Shown: positions 1-9,996 of the stretch, in pieces
Layout of the letters: every line of letters starts with the position of its first letter
Numbering within the stretch: position 1 is the first letter of the stretch
Source: Eutrigla gurnardus
Lineage: Eukaryota; Chordata; Actinopteri; Perciformes; Triglidae
Direction: 5' to 3'
Assembly: GCA_963514095.1 (NCBI GenBank)
Contig: OY741267.1
Span: 7,842,048-7,906,047, forward strand
Length of the DNA stretch: 64,000 nucleotides
Notes under the pieces: generated by a model
Databases searched by the model: none
Told to the model about the DNA's origin: nothing
The model's input: only the letters and a program-made list of their open reading frames with translations
Made by a program: the position numbers and the translations under genes

Positions 1-1966
1 GGTCTGACTTACTGCCGGCAATGCGAACCAAGCTCCTGCTCCGGTCATACAGGGACCGAACAGCCCTTAGCAGAGGGCCCCCGACCCCGTACTCCCGAAG
101 TACCTCCCACAGAATGCCACGAGGGACACGGTCGAATGCCTTCTCCAAGTCCACAAAACACATGTGGACTGGTTGGGCAAACTCCCATGAACCCTCGAGC
201 ACCCTGCGGAGGGTATAGAGCTGGTCCAGTGTTCCACGGCCAGGACGAAAACCGCATTGTTCCTCCTGAATCCGAGGTTCGACTATCGGCCTAATTCTCC
301 TCTCCAGCACCCTGGAATAGACTTTCCCGGGGAGGCTGAGAAGTGTGATCCCCCGATAGTTGGAACACACCCTCCGGTCCCCCTTTTTGAATAGAGGGAC
401 CACCACCCCGGTCTGCCAGTCCAGAGGCACTGTCCCCGACTGCCACGCGATGTTGCAGAGACGTGTCAACCAAGACAGCCCCACAACATCCAGAGACTTG
501 AGGTACTCAGGGTGGATCTCATCCACCCCCGGTGCCTTGCCACCGGGGAGCTTCTTAACTACCTCGGTGACTTCAGCCCGTGTAATGGGTGGATGAACCT
601 CTGAGTCTCCAGCCTCTGCTTCCCCAATGGGAGACGTGTCAGTGGGGTTGAGGAGATCCTCGAAGTATTCCTTCCACCGCCCGACGATATCCCCAGTCGA
701 AGTCAGCAGCTCCCCACCTCCACCGTAAACAGTGTTGGTGGGGGGCTGCTTCCCCTTCCTAAGGCGCCGGATGGTTTGCCAGAATTTCCTCGAGGCCGAC
801 CGATAGTCCTCCTCCATGGCCTCCCCGAACTCTTCCCAGACCCGAACTTTTGCTTCAGCGACCGCCCGTGCTGCAGCACGCTTGGCCTGCCGGTACCCGT
901 CAGCTGCCTCGGGAGTCCCCCGAGCCAACCAGGTTCGGTAAGACTCCTTCTTCAGCTTGACAGCATCCCTTACTTCCGGTGTCCACCACCGGGTTCGGGG
1001 ATTGCCACCACGACAGGCACCGGAGACCTTACGGCCACAGCTTCGAACAGCCGCGTCAACAATGGAGGCAGAGAACAAGGTCCATTCGGACTCAATGTCC
1101 CCAGCCTCCCTCGGGATCTGGTCATAGCTCTCCCGGAGGTGGGAGTTGAAGACCTCCCTGACAGAGGGTTCCACCAGACGTTCCCAGCAGACCCTCACAA
1201 CGCGTTTAGGTCTGCCAAGTCTGTCCAGCTTCCTCCCCTGCCAGCGGATCCAACTCACCACCAGGTGGTGATCAGTTGACAGCTCAGCCCCTCTCTTCAC
1301 CCGAGTGTCCAAAACATACGGCCGGAGGTCAGATGACACAACCACGAAGTCGATCATTGACCTCCGGCCTAGGGTGTCCTGGTGCCATGTGCACTGATGG
1401 ACACCCTTATGTTTGAACATGGTGTTCGTTATGGACAAACCGTGACCAGCACAGAAGTCCAATAACAGAACCCCACTCGGGTTCTGATCGGGGAGGCCGT
1501 TCCTCCCAATCACGCCCCTCCAGGTAACACTGTCGTTGCCCACGTGAGCGTTGAAGTCCCCCAGTAAAACAATGGAGTCCCCGGTTGGAGCACTCTCAAG
1601 TACCCCTCCCAAGGACTCCAAGAAGGCCGGGTACTCTGCACTGCCGTTTGGCCCATAGGCCGAAACAACAGTGAGAGACCTATCCCCGACCCGAAGGCGC
1701 AGGGAAACGACCCTCTCGTTCACCGGGGAAAACTCCAACACATGGCGGCCGAGCTGGGGGGCTATGAGCAAGCCCACACCTGCTCGGCGCCTTTCACCGC
1801 GGGCAACTCCAGAGTAGAAGAGAGTCCAGCCTCTCTCAAGGAGTTGGGTTCCAGAGCCCAGACTGTGCGTGGAGGTGAGCCCGACTACCTGTAGCCGGTA
1901 GCGCTCTACCTCCCGCACTAGCTCAGGCTCTTTACCCCCCAGTGAGGTGACATTCCATGTCCCCAT
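1..1966 (-). CDS. Non-LTR retrotransposon ORF: endonuclease plus N-terminal reverse transcriptase, cut by window edge
   Basis: Read on the minus strand, a single frame stays open for 655 codons from the ATG at 1966 to base 2. The N-terminal part is an APE-type endonuclease: T-W-N-V near residue 3, LLGDFNAHVG near residue 132 and STDHHLVVSW near residue 232 are the catalytic landmarks. A linker is followed by the reverse transcriptase: GKAPGVDEIHPEYL near 480, FKKGDRRVCSNYRGIT near 525, QCGFRPGRGT near 567 and FVDLEKAFDRV near 602. The Y/F-x-D-D box and 3' end lie outside the window. The lack of any stop or frameshift over 1.96 kb suggests a young copy. The clade is uncertain (Jockey/I or RTE-like); I see no ORF1. 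The copy is GC-rich compared with the flanking DNA. Confidence 0.88.
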   Translation of the reverse strand, partial: MGTWNVTSLGGKEPELVREVERYRLQVVGLTSTHSLGSGTQLLERGWTLFYSGVARGERRRAGVGLLIAPQLGRHVLEFSPVNERVVSLRLRVGDRSLTVVSAYGPNGSAEYPAFLESLGGVLESAPTGDSIVLLGDFNAHVGNDSVTWRGVIGRNGLPDQNPSGVLLLDFCAGHGLSITNTMFKHKGVHQCTWHQDTLGRRSMIDFVVVSSDLRPYVLDTRVKRGAELSTDHHLVVSWIRWQGRKLDRLGRPKRVVRVCWERLVEPSVREVFNSHLRESYDQIPREAGDIESEWTLFSASIVDAAVRSCGRKVSGACRGGNPRTRWWTPEVRDAVKLKKESYRTWLARGTPEAADGYRQAKRAAARAVAEAKVRVWEEFGEAMEEDYRSASRKFWQTIRRLRKGKQPPTNTVYGGGGELLTSTGDIVGRWKEYFEDLLNPTDTSPIGEAEAGDSEVHPPITRAEVTEVVKKLPGGKAPGVDEIHPEYLKSLDVVGLSWLTRLCNIAWQSGTVPLDWQTGVVVPLFKKGDRRVCSNYRGITLLSLPGKVYSRVLERRIRPIVEPRIQEEQCGFRPGRGTLDQLYTLRRVLEGSWEFAQPVHMCFVDLEKAFDRVPRGILWEVLREYGVGGPLLRAVRSLYDRSRSLVRIAGSKSD

Positions 1967-2225
1967 GGCTAGAGTCACCGTCCGGGGATTGGGTCGCCGG
2001 GGCACCCGCCCAGGACAGCCACCCAAATCCCACCGCACCGGCCCCTTCTGAACCCTCCTGCGGGTGGTGGGCCTACAGGAGGGCGGGCCCACGTCGCTCT
2101 TTCGGGCTGTGCCCGGCCGGGTCCCGTGGGCACAGACCCGGCCACCAGGCGCTCGCCTGCGAGCCCCAACCCCGGGCCTGGCTCCAGGGTGGGGCCCCGG
2201 TGACGCCAATCCGGGCGACGTGAAC
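1967..2225 (-). other. GC-rich 5' leader of the non-LTR element
   Basis: This stretch directly upstream of the ATG at 1966 shares the GC-rich composition of the LINE and ends abruptly near 2225, where AT-richer DNA starts. It is most likely the 5' untranslated region, which in such elements holds the internal promoter; this role is inferred. Confidence 0.5.
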
Positions 2226-2868
2226 GTCCTCGATTTTAGCTTTTTCATTAGGGGTTTGGAACCGTTTAAAGATGTCATGAAAAAACCTGACCGACAAGTC
2301 ATCTATCATCGAGCTTTACCGCATTTCACCTCGCCAGATCGGCGCAAATTATCCCGTCTCTCACGCTGCTCCGTTGGATGACGCAGATTTAATATAGACC
2401 GAACAGCACACAAACGGCTAGCATACGTCCGTCCAGAGTCTGCAGCGTTGGGCGTAGAGGAGGGTGACGGTGAGGAGGGTGACGGTGAGGAGGGTGATGT
2501 GAGGAGGGTGACGGTGACGGGCCCTCGGCACAGCGTCCGGGGCCGGCGCAAAGCAGCAGCGCACCCTGGACGCATGGCACATCAAGCGGTCGGGTGCTCA
2601 CTGATGCCGTCCTGCAACTTCAGCGAGACACAATCACCGCCATCAACAACGTTGCAGATGAGCTACGGCAAACGCGCACTGTGATTAATAAAAAAATAAG
2701 TTTACAATGAACACTGATTGTTGTCTTCCTTATATTACAAACGGATAACATCCTCACGGATTCTTGCGCCCTGTTGATACCCCTCCAGTCGGGCAGGAGG
2801 CCGAGGCTCATCATGCTGGGGACTCTACCACCTTTGCCAGGTGGAGTCTGCCACCTGAAGTTTGGTAA
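2226..2868. other. Unclassified stretch with a short GA-rich minisatellite
   Basis: No supported gene is present. About 2455-2515 holds four imperfect copies of a 15-base unit of the type GGTGAGGAGGGTGAC. Around 2750-2800 the minus strand could encode a short peptide ending GARIREDVIRL-stop, which looks like the C-terminus of a transposase, but the frame upstream is broken. It could be the remains of a DNA transposon. Confidence 0.35.
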
Positions 2869-3369
2869 AGTTGCGCTCTCCACGCTCCACGACTGAGCGC
2901 GCACAAGCGTGCCACTCATTATAGCGCATTTCCTCTGGGCTCTGGTGGTTTAAAAACGAGGATAAGTGTAACAATTATACGATGGCTTAATGGCTGTATG
3001 TACGTGTGTTGATGATATATGCACATAAATAAGGAGAATATTTAGTTATTCCCGCTGTGTTCTGCAGTGATCTAATGGAAGGTATTTATTGTATTACATG
3101 CATTTGGGCCGTCTCCTCCTCCTGCGGTGACAGCGCTGATTCAATATTTCAAAATGATTTTGATTTAAGATACAAGTCAGAATTTAAAAGAAGGTGTTAA
3201 CATGAAAAAAACTATCACTCATTAAAAGCGTCAAAAACATTGCTGGAGTTCATCATGATAACGTGGATCTAACGTATGATATGGAGTGTAATTAAATGTG
3301 TGCGAGTCATCAAAAATATATAGTTCTTCTCACGTTTACTGCTGATTCCCTTCCAGTCTCCAGAATGTG
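2869..3369 (+). repeat. Left copy of a 0.5-kb inverted repeat (partner 14823-15290)
   Basis: The sequence from TTGCGCTCTCCACG to CAGAATGTGC recurs in inverted orientation at 14823-15290 with only scattered mismatches by eye. The left copy has about 45 bases (near 3130-3185) missing from the right one. The copies are about 11.4 kb apart. They may be two insertions of one family or the ends of a larger composite. No coding content is seen. Confidence 0.8.
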
Positions 3370-4145
3370 CGTACCGGTACGCATGCCTCAGAGTTTGCTT
3401 ACGGGCAGTGGCGTGGCCACCGGGGTAGCTGGGGGTGGCACCGGCTACCCCTGGAATATGATTGGCCACCCTGCCTGCCCCCCCACCAGAGCTGCGAATC
3501 AAGTTTGTCCGGCTCGACATTCAAAAAATATACGGGATGCACTACTCTCTCGCACTTCAACTCTCATGCAGACTTGCACGATTTCATCCAAAAAGGAGAA
3601 AACAAGGGTAAGTTAACAGTCGCTCACAATGTGTAGTGTTAAACGATTTACAAATCTTTAAATTGAGGTGATAAGTAAGTCGTATAAGTCGTTAGCACAG
3701 TGCGCTAGCTTAGCATAATGAATTGAAGTCTATGGGAAACATTGGCCTGCGCCGGCAAAGGTGGAAAAGCACAAACGTCACAGCAACCCCAAGCTGGACT
3801 AATGGACTATAAAGACACACTGTGTGCACATACTGTGTATGTGTGTCTGTGCGTCTGTCGCCTTTCAAACAAAAGTTTCAAGCTGCTGCATAAAATACAA
3901 GTGTGGAGGCTTTTCTAGAGTGAAGGATAGCCATTTAGCGTTAGCTTGTTTTTAGTCTTCAAAAAGATTTATTTCATACACATGTGCAAACGAGACAGCT
4001 TGGGGTGCTGTAACTTATCATTAGAAGATGATATAATTGCATGATACCTATCCTGTGTGTTTCAGTTTAAGGAAAGTGATTTTCTGACTTAACAATATAA
4101 TTTCTAACCAAACAATATGCATGATTTCTTCAGGGGCAGACAGTG

Positions 4146-4876
4146 ATGGGGAGAGAGAAAAACAGCAAGATGAAAAAGACTCAAAATATTGAGACCTTTT
4201 TCACAATAAAGAAAAAAAAGGCTGCAGATAACGGTGATCAAGGTATCAGTCACTGCATCCTGAATCAGTCACACTCAGACTCACATACCACCTCTGCCAC
4301 AATTAGGCTGGACTGTGGAATGGGCCATTTTAATTTAATCAGAATTATGATTTCAATTCTCTTTTATTACTTTACGTCTATTTTAATACTGTTTATTGTT
4401 GATGAGAGGAAGTATGGTTGTTGTTTTTATGAGCTAAGTTGAATCTATCTATCTGTCTATCAATCAAATAGGAAGGAATAGACTAGTAGCCTATAGCATA
4501 AGAAGTTTAAATGAACTGAACAGGATATGTCCACAATGTCAAGAAAGGCAGCAGGATGTCTTTAAAATTGATCATATTTGAATAAGTATTAAAAGTTCAG
4601 TTGATGTTATACTTGTATTGACATTTTGAGTATAACAATTCCCAGGAACTTTGCATAATGATGAGGGTGAGGGCCCATCATCTGCAATTTAGCATTCTGC
4701 AGGTAGGCTAAATATTTAAGTCATAATGGATAACCCTAAGCAATTAAATAAAAAGTGTGTTTAAATAACTTATTGATGCAATAATTGAATATTTCTTTGT
4801 GTGATCAGACACCTCCCCTAGTGATCAGTTGGATCACGAAGATGCGAGCCAACAGGAGTCTCCTAGTCAAAGCTGA
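4146..4876 (+). CDS. Putative two-exon remnant of a hAT transposase N-terminus (about 54 codons)
   Basis: Exon 1 would start with the ATG at 4146, after a good acceptor (TTCTTCAG near 4126-4133), and end at 4242 before a GTATCA donor. Exon 2 would start at 4809 after GATCAG and run to a TGA at 4874-4876; the phases fit (97 nt plus 68 nt). The product starts MGREKNSKMKKTQNIETFF, a basic stretch followed by a phenylalanine pair, as at the start of many hAT transposases, and ends in a short acidic, Ser/Gln-rich tail. No BED finger, catalytic domain or dimerisation domain is present, so it cannot be an active transposase. Splicing is inferred. Confidence 0.45.
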
Positions 4877-5077
4877 TGTAATTCTCACATTAATGGCACA
4901 TGTACAGGCAGACTAGTGCTTTGGTGTATAGTGAGACTGATTTGTTTAAGTGCATTTGTATTATTTGTGTTTGTGTCTAAGATCAAGACCAAAGGCTAAT
5001 CTATAGTTTTCTAACATGTTGTTAGAGTTGCAATAAAGTCGTTCATAACTACACACAACTGGTGGTTTCTCTCTCTG

Positions 5078-5398
5078 TGTTAAAATGTAAGCCTATTTTT
5101 ATGTTCTCAGGTTACATGACTGTAAATATTGTTTATTCTTAGAGACACAAGAGGGTGCAAGAGCACACACAATAATTAATGTAATGAATGTTCATGTATT
5201 GTATTGTGACCTAATGGGCTTCCCGTACATGGACATTTTTATGCGGGACGTTTTTCATATTCCAGTCAGTCCGCGCTCAACCCAACCGGCAGATGGCCAC
5301 ATTTCATTGTTCTGAAATAAATGTTCTATAATGAGAGAAGTCGTCAGCCTCCTTCCTACGCATCGTCAGCAGCACCACTCTGCTGATAAAACTCAACA
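5078..5398 (+). repeat. 5' LTR of the copia element
   Basis: The LTR starts TG and ends CA with the short inverted ends TGTT...AACA. An AATAAA signal lies at 5316-5321, which would serve for 3' end formation in the other LTR copy. Position by position it appears identical to 9676-9996. Confidence 0.93.
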
Positions 5399-5412
5399 GG
5401 TTATGGGCCCAG
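5399..5412 (+). promoter_or_regulatory. Primer binding site matching the middle of initiator tRNA-Met
   Basis: The first 14 bases after the 5' LTR, GGTTATGGGCCCAG, are exactly complementary to the anticodon stem-loop region of vertebrate initiator tRNA-Met (CUGGGCCCAUAACC). Drosophila copia is known to prime from a cleaved half of this tRNA rather than its 3' end; this site indicates the same mechanism here. Confidence 0.85.
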
Positions 5413-5519
5413 GAGACGTTTGGAGGAGAAAATAGAGAAATAGTCGACGAAAGCCAAGAAAGTTGCAACGGATCGCGTGCTGAGGAAGGCTGCTAACCTG
5501 AGGAGAGGGGCAAGCTAGC

Positions 5520-7583
5520 ATGGCAGAGCAACGAAGGGCAAGTAGCAGCAGGCTACATCGACTGGTATTCGACGGCGACGAGGCAAAATATGAAGTTTGG
5601 GAAACTAAATTGTTGGGACACTTTCGTTTATTAGGGCTGAAAAACACTGTGTTGAATGAGCCAGTAGAAGAAGCTGAAATAGCAGCAGATCCTGAGAAAA
5701 ACGCGGACGCGTATGCAGAGTTGATCCTACTGCTAGATGACAAAAGTCTGTCTCTGGTAATGAAAGATGCGCAAGATGATGGCAGAAAAGCATTAAATAT
5801 TCTGAGAGACTATTATGCAGGGAAGGGAAAGCCTCGTATAATTAGTTTGTACATCACGCTGACCTCACTTCAAAAGTCCATCGGCGAAAGTGTAATAGAC
5901 TATATCATTAGAGCAGAGACCGCCATAACTGCCCTGAGAAGCGTGGGAGAAACGCTGGGGGACAGTTTGCTGGTGGCTATGGCGCTGAAGGGATTGCCAG
6001 AGAGCTTCAAGCCATTCGCAATTCATGTGGCGCACACTTACGATAACATCACGTTTGCTGACTTCAAGACCAAATTGCGGAGTTTCGAGGAAACCGAGAA
6101 CATCAGAGCAACCGGGTCGAACGATGACAGCGTGATGAAGACCCAGGGGAGAACCGGACGGCGACCTCCCAGTAGCAGCGCACATGGACCGGGCAAAGAC
6201 GACAGCGAGATGGTGTGCTTCAAGTGCGGGACCAAGGGGCACCGAGCGAGAGCGTGTCGACAGAAGACGTGGTGTAGTGTTTGCAAAAGTGACACACACA
6301 GGGATGCGACATGCAGACGAAAAGACAAAGACAGAGACCGAAGGGACGGCGTGAGCCAAGTGTCGGAGAATGCTGAGGTAAAGGAGGACTTCGCGTTCAA
6401 GATGGCGGACGGACGGGCCAGTGACCAGCAGCAGCCGGCGCGCACCATCCAGGAGAGGGGCCTGATGGTGGACACCGGGGCCACATCCCACATCATCAAC
6501 GACATCGCCTTGTTCACAAGTTTCGACAGCACCTTCAGGCCGGAGACTCACAGCGTCGAGTTGGCTGATGGGACCAGATGCAGCGGCGTCGCTCAGCGGA
6601 GAGGCACGGCAGTGGTTACCCTCATCGACAGCAGTGGACGGCGGTGCAATGCGAAACTGTTGGACGCTCTGTATGTGCCGTCGTACCCGCAGAACATTTT
6701 CTCGGTGAAGGCAGCAACCACGAATGGGTCCACAGTCGTCTTCAAAGAAGATAATGATGTCTTGATAACCAGGTATGGTACCAGGTTTGACATTCATGTG
6801 TTTGGCAGATTGTACTACCTGCACACTGAGATTGAGTCAACTGATGATAAGTGTAATGCAACCCACGACATCCAAGCATGGCATGAGATACTAGGCCACT
6901 GTAATTATGATGATGTGCTTAGGTTACATGATGTTGTTGATGGTATGCAGATCAAGGGAAAAATGAGTAAGCCTGAGCAAGAGTGTGAGGTGTGTATTCA
7001 AGGGAAGTTTACACAAACTAGAAATAGGAACCCCGATGCCAGAGCAAAGGCTCCTTTAGAAATGATACACACAGACCTTGCAGGTCCAATAGCCACTGAG
7101 TCATTAGATGGGTACAAATATGCACAGTCTTTTACCGATGATTACTCAAATGCAGTATTTGTTTACTTTCTAAAGAAAAAGAGTGACGCAGTGCAGGCAA
7201 CTGAAAAATTCCTTGCAGATGTATCCCCTTATGGGAAGGTGAAGTGTATGCGATCTGATAATGGAACTGAGTTCACAGGTGGTGATTTCCAGGCGCTGCT
7301 GAGGAAAAGCAAAATTAGGCATGAGACGACAGCTCCGTACTCACCGCACCAAAATGGAACAGCAGAACGTGGGTGGCGTACTCTTTTCGAGATGGGCAGG
7401 TGCATGCTAATTGAAAGTGAGTTACCCAAAACACCTTTGGCACTACGCAGTACAAACAGCAGCAACGGTACGCAACAGATGCTTGAACAAGCGCACAGGG
7501 CTGACTCCTTACGAGATGTTGACAAACAAAAAGCCCAATGTGTCCAGAATGCAACGATTCGGGTCTGTTTGCTACAATTATGA
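5520..7583 (+). CDS. copia gag-protease-integrase (first reading frame)
   Basis: The ATG at 5520 follows a 121-base leader and opens 687 codons. Residues about 1-210 are a copia-type Gag. Two CCHC zinc knuckles follow, C-F-K-C...H...C near 232 and C-S-V-C...H...C near 251. The protease active site is MVDTGATSH near 316. The integrase HHCC zinc domain spans about 453-500, and the catalytic triad is D near 516 (HTDLAGP), D near 577 (RSDNGTEF) and E near 614 (NGTAERGW). The frame loses homology after about 7434, at an A-run, so the last 50 residues are out-of-frame translation. RT and RNase H continue in the next frame. Whether the break is a mutation, an assembly error or a recoding site cannot be told here. 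Confidence 0.9.
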   Translation: MAEQRRASSSRLHRLVFDGDEAKYEVWETKLLGHFRLLGLKNTVLNEPVEEAEIAADPEKNADAYAELILLLDDKSLSLVMKDAQDDGRKALNILRDYYAGKGKPRIISLYITLTSLQKSIGESVIDYIIRAETAITALRSVGETLGDSLLVAMALKGLPESFKPFAIHVAHTYDNITFADFKTKLRSFEETENIRATGSNDDSVMKTQGRTGRRPPSSSAHGPGKDDSEMVCFKCGTKGHRARACRQKTWCSVCKSDTHRDATCRRKDKDRDRRDGVSQVSENAEVKEDFAFKMADGRASDQQQPARTIQERGLMVDTGATSHIINDIALFTSFDSTFRPETHSVELADGTRCSGVAQRRGTAVVTLIDSSGRRCNAKLLDALYVPSYPQNIFSVKAATTNGSTVVFKEDNDVLITRYGTRFDIHVFGRLYYLHTEIESTDDKCNATHDIQAWHEILGHCNYDDVLRLHDVVDGMQIKGKMSKPEQECEVCIQGKFTQTRNRNPDARAKAPLEMIHTDLAGPIATESLDGYKYAQSFTDDYSNAVFVYFLKKKSDAVQATEKFLADVSPYGKVKCMRSDNGTEFTGGDFQALLRKSKIRHETTAPYSPHQNGTAERGWRTLFEMGRCMLIESELPKTPLALRSTNSSNGTQQMLEQAHRADSLRDVDKQKAQCVQNATIRVCLLQL

Positions 7584-9597
7584 GCAGAAAAAGGGAAAGC
7601 TTGACTCCAGGTGTGATCAGGGGCGTTTTGTGGGGTACGATAAAAATAGCCCAGCGTATTTGGTGTATCACCCAAATACAAACAAAGTGCAAAAACACAG
7701 GCTGGTGAAATTTGTGAGCAAAACAGCTGCAGAAAAACAAACACAGACAGATGAGCCAGATCTAAATGATGACGGTGTGGGGCACAGAGTCAGGACTAGG
7801 GGGACGCAGGGGGTCAACAGGAGTGCAGAAAAGGCTCTAGAGCAAAATGAACCCGGTAAAAGTCCACATTGCGATAGTCCAAGGGCAGAAAATGAGTCTA
7901 CTGAGCATAATGAAACTGGAAGTGTTACAAGCATCGATCCTGAGAGTAGGCGGTATCCAACAAGAGAAAGGAGGGCACCAAATTACCTAGGCGACTTAGT
8001 GAGAGAAGACAGTGATAGTGACGGGATGCATGTCACAGTAGACTACTGCTGCAGAGCAGTTTGTGGCATTCCGCAAACTTATGGTGAAGCAATGCAGTCA
8101 GACAATTCAAAAGAATGGAGAAAAGCAATGAATGAGGAAATCCAGTCTCTAAATGAGAATAAAACCTTTACCCCGACAACACTACCCGTGGGCAAGAAAC
8201 CAGTGGGGGGTAGGTGGTTTTACGCAATCAAGTCTGGTGTAGATGGGAATGACCAGTACAAGGCTCGATTTGTAGCCAAGGGCTACAGCCAGAAAATGGG
8301 GGTAGACTATGGGGAAACGTTTTCACCTACAGCAGACCTAACCAGTGTTAGAATTGTGCTACAGAAGGCAGTGCAGGAAAATTTACTGGTCCACCACATG
8401 GACGTGAAAACCGCGTTCTTACACGCCCCCATCGACCACGAAATCTACATCAATCCACCAGAGGGCTATGAAGAAAAAGAGGGTGTAGTCTATAGGCTAG
8501 AGAAATCGCTTTATGGTCTCAAACAGTCTGGAAGAAACTGGAACAGGGTTTTACATGATTGCTTAACTGAAAATGGTTTCACACAAAACCAAGCTGACCA
8601 CTGTGTTTATTCCCAAGAGTCTAAAGAAGGGAAAGTGATCATAATTGTGTGGGTCGATGACTTGATCATCGCTGCAAGCGATGAAGGAAAACTGAAAAAG
8701 GTGAAAGGGATGCTTGCAGAGCAATTCAAGATGAAAGATTTGGGGCAACTCAAACATTTTCTTGGTATTGATTTTGATTTTTCTGATGAATGCATTAAGA
8801 TGTCACAAGAGAAGTACATTAACAAAATTCTACAGCGTTTCAACATGTCAGAATGCAGGGTGAGAGATACCCCTTGTGAGCAAAAGCTTGAATACAGTAA
8901 TGATGCAGTTAAAATGACAGATATCAGGATGTACAGAGAGGCCGTGGGCAGTCTGATATACCTGACGACCTGCACTAGGCCTGATCTGAGTTTTGTGGTG
9001 AGCAGGCTGTCACAGTACCTAGCTGAGCCTACAGAGGAGCAATGGGTTACTGTGAAGCATGTCCTGCGATACCTTAAAGGTACAGCAGACAAAGGTTTAA
9101 CCTTTAGGAGAAGCACTGAGAATCTTGGTATAAAAGCCTACAGTGATGCAGACTGGGCGGCTGATACCAGTGATCGCCGCAGTACCACAGGATACTGTGT
9201 TAGTCTTAGTGAAAACAGTGCACTTGTTTCATGGAAGGCAAAGAAGCAACCTACTGTTGCACTTTCCACATGCGAAGCAGAGTATATGGCACTTGCTTCT
9301 ACTGTTCAGGAATGCCTTTACCTAGAACAATTACTGGAGAATATGGATGGTTACCAATACACACAAACGGTAATACACGAAAACAATCAGGGGACGATTG
9401 CTCTTGCCAGAAATCCTGTGAATAGAAAGCGTTGTAAACACATAGACATTAGGTATCACTTTATTAGGTCTACTGTGAATGAGGGTAGGGTGAATTTAAT
9501 GTATTGTGCTACTGATGAAATGGTCGCTGATGTGATGACGAAGCCTGTCAGCAAGTTCAAACTGGGAAAGTTTGCAGGTCTTCTTTTTGGTGACTAA
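7411..9597 (+). CDS. copia pol continuation: integrase C-terminus, reverse transcriptase, RNase H
   Basis: This frame is offset by one base from the gag frame and overlaps it over 7411-7583. Only the part after about 7434 continues the polyprotein, so the nominal ATG at 7411 is probably not a real start. Copia reverse transcriptase begins with KPVGGRWFYAIK near residue 263; HHMDVKTAFLHA and LYGLKQSGRNWN follow, and the catalytic box is WVDD near 413. RNase H has KAYSDADWA near 576 and STCEAEYMAL further on. The stop is TAA at 9595-9597, about 70 bases before the polypurine tract. All catalytic residues appear intact. Confidence 0.88.
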   Translation: MKVSYPKHLWHYAVQTAATVRNRCLNKRTGLTPYEMLTNKKPNVSRMQRFGSVCYNYEQKKGKLDSRCDQGRFVGYDKNSPAYLVYHPNTNKVQKHRLVKFVSKTAAEKQTQTDEPDLNDDGVGHRVRTRGTQGVNRSAEKALEQNEPGKSPHCDSPRAENESTEHNETGSVTSIDPESRRYPTRERRAPNYLGDLVREDSDSDGMHVTVDYCCRAVCGIPQTYGEAMQSDNSKEWRKAMNEEIQSLNENKTFTPTTLPVGKKPVGGRWFYAIKSGVDGNDQYKARFVAKGYSQKMGVDYGETFSPTADLTSVRIVLQKAVQENLLVHHMDVKTAFLHAPIDHEIYINPPEGYEEKEGVVYRLEKSLYGLKQSGRNWNRVLHDCLTENGFTQNQADHCVYSQESKEGKVIIIVWVDDLIIAASDEGKLKKVKGMLAEQFKMKDLGQLKHFLGIDFDFSDECIKMSQEKYINKILQRFNMSECRVRDTPCEQKLEYSNDAVKMTDIRMYREAVGSLIYLTTCTRPDLSFVVSRLSQYLAEPTEEQWVTVKHVLRYLKGTADKGLTFRRSTENLGIKAYSDADWAADTSDRRSTTGYCVSLSENSALVSWKAKKQPTVALSTCEAEYMALASTVQECLYLEQLLENMDGYQYTQTVIHENNQGTIALARNPVNRKRCKHIDIRYHFIRSTVNEGRVNLMYCATDEMVADVMTKPVSKFKLGKFAGLLFGD

Positions 9598-9666
9598 TAT
9601 GTGTAAGCCAAAGGTACACATTTGTTTAATCTTGTTTTGGTGTTTTTGTGTTACCAACCTGAGTAC

Positions 9667-9675
9667 AAGTGGGGG
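9667..9675 (+). promoter_or_regulatory. Polypurine tract of the copia element
   Basis: AAGTGGGGG directly precedes the 3' LTR, the expected site for plus-strand DNA priming. It is purine-rich with a single T. Confidence 0.7.
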
Positions 9676-9996
9676 TGTTAAAATGTAAGCCTATTTTTAT
9701 GTTCTCAGGTTACATGACTGTAAATATTGTTTATTCTTAGAGACACAAGAGGGTGCAAGAGCACACACAATAATTAATGTAATGAATGTTCATGTATTGT
9801 ATTGTGACCTAATGGGCTTCCCGTACATGGACATTTTTATGCGGGACGTTTTTCATATTCCAGTCAGTCCGCGCTCAACCCAACCGGCAGATGGCCACAT
9901 TTCATTGTTCTGAAATAAATGTTCTATAATGAGAGAAGTCGTCAGCCTCCTTCCTACGCATCGTCAGCAGCACCACTCTGCTGATAAAACTCAACA
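9676..9996 (+). repeat. 3' LTR of the copia element
   Basis: This 321-bp copy matches the 5' LTR throughout by eye and is followed by the duplicated target CTCTG at 9997-10001. Confidence 0.93.

Larger units (their letters stand above)
5078..9996 (+). mobile_element. Complete Ty1/copia LTR retrotransposon
   Basis: Two 321-bp LTRs (5078-5398 and 9676-9996), both TGTTAAAATG...CTCAACA, flank a gag-pol region. The 5-bp target duplication CTCTG is perfect (5073-5077 and 9997-10001). Domain order is gag, CCHC knuckles, protease, integrase, reverse transcriptase and RNase H, which is the copia order (integrase before RT). The LTRs look identical by eye, which implies a very recent insertion. A one-base length change in an A-run near 7431-7434 splits the polyprotein into two frames. 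It lies inside a hAT element. Confidence 0.95.

Noticed and set aside
776..1279. 167-codon plus-strand open frame
   Set aside because: It is antisense to the intact LINE frame on the minus strand.
5865..6824. 319-codon minus-strand open frame across the copia gag
   Set aside because: It is the antisense of gag-protease, with no recognisable protein.
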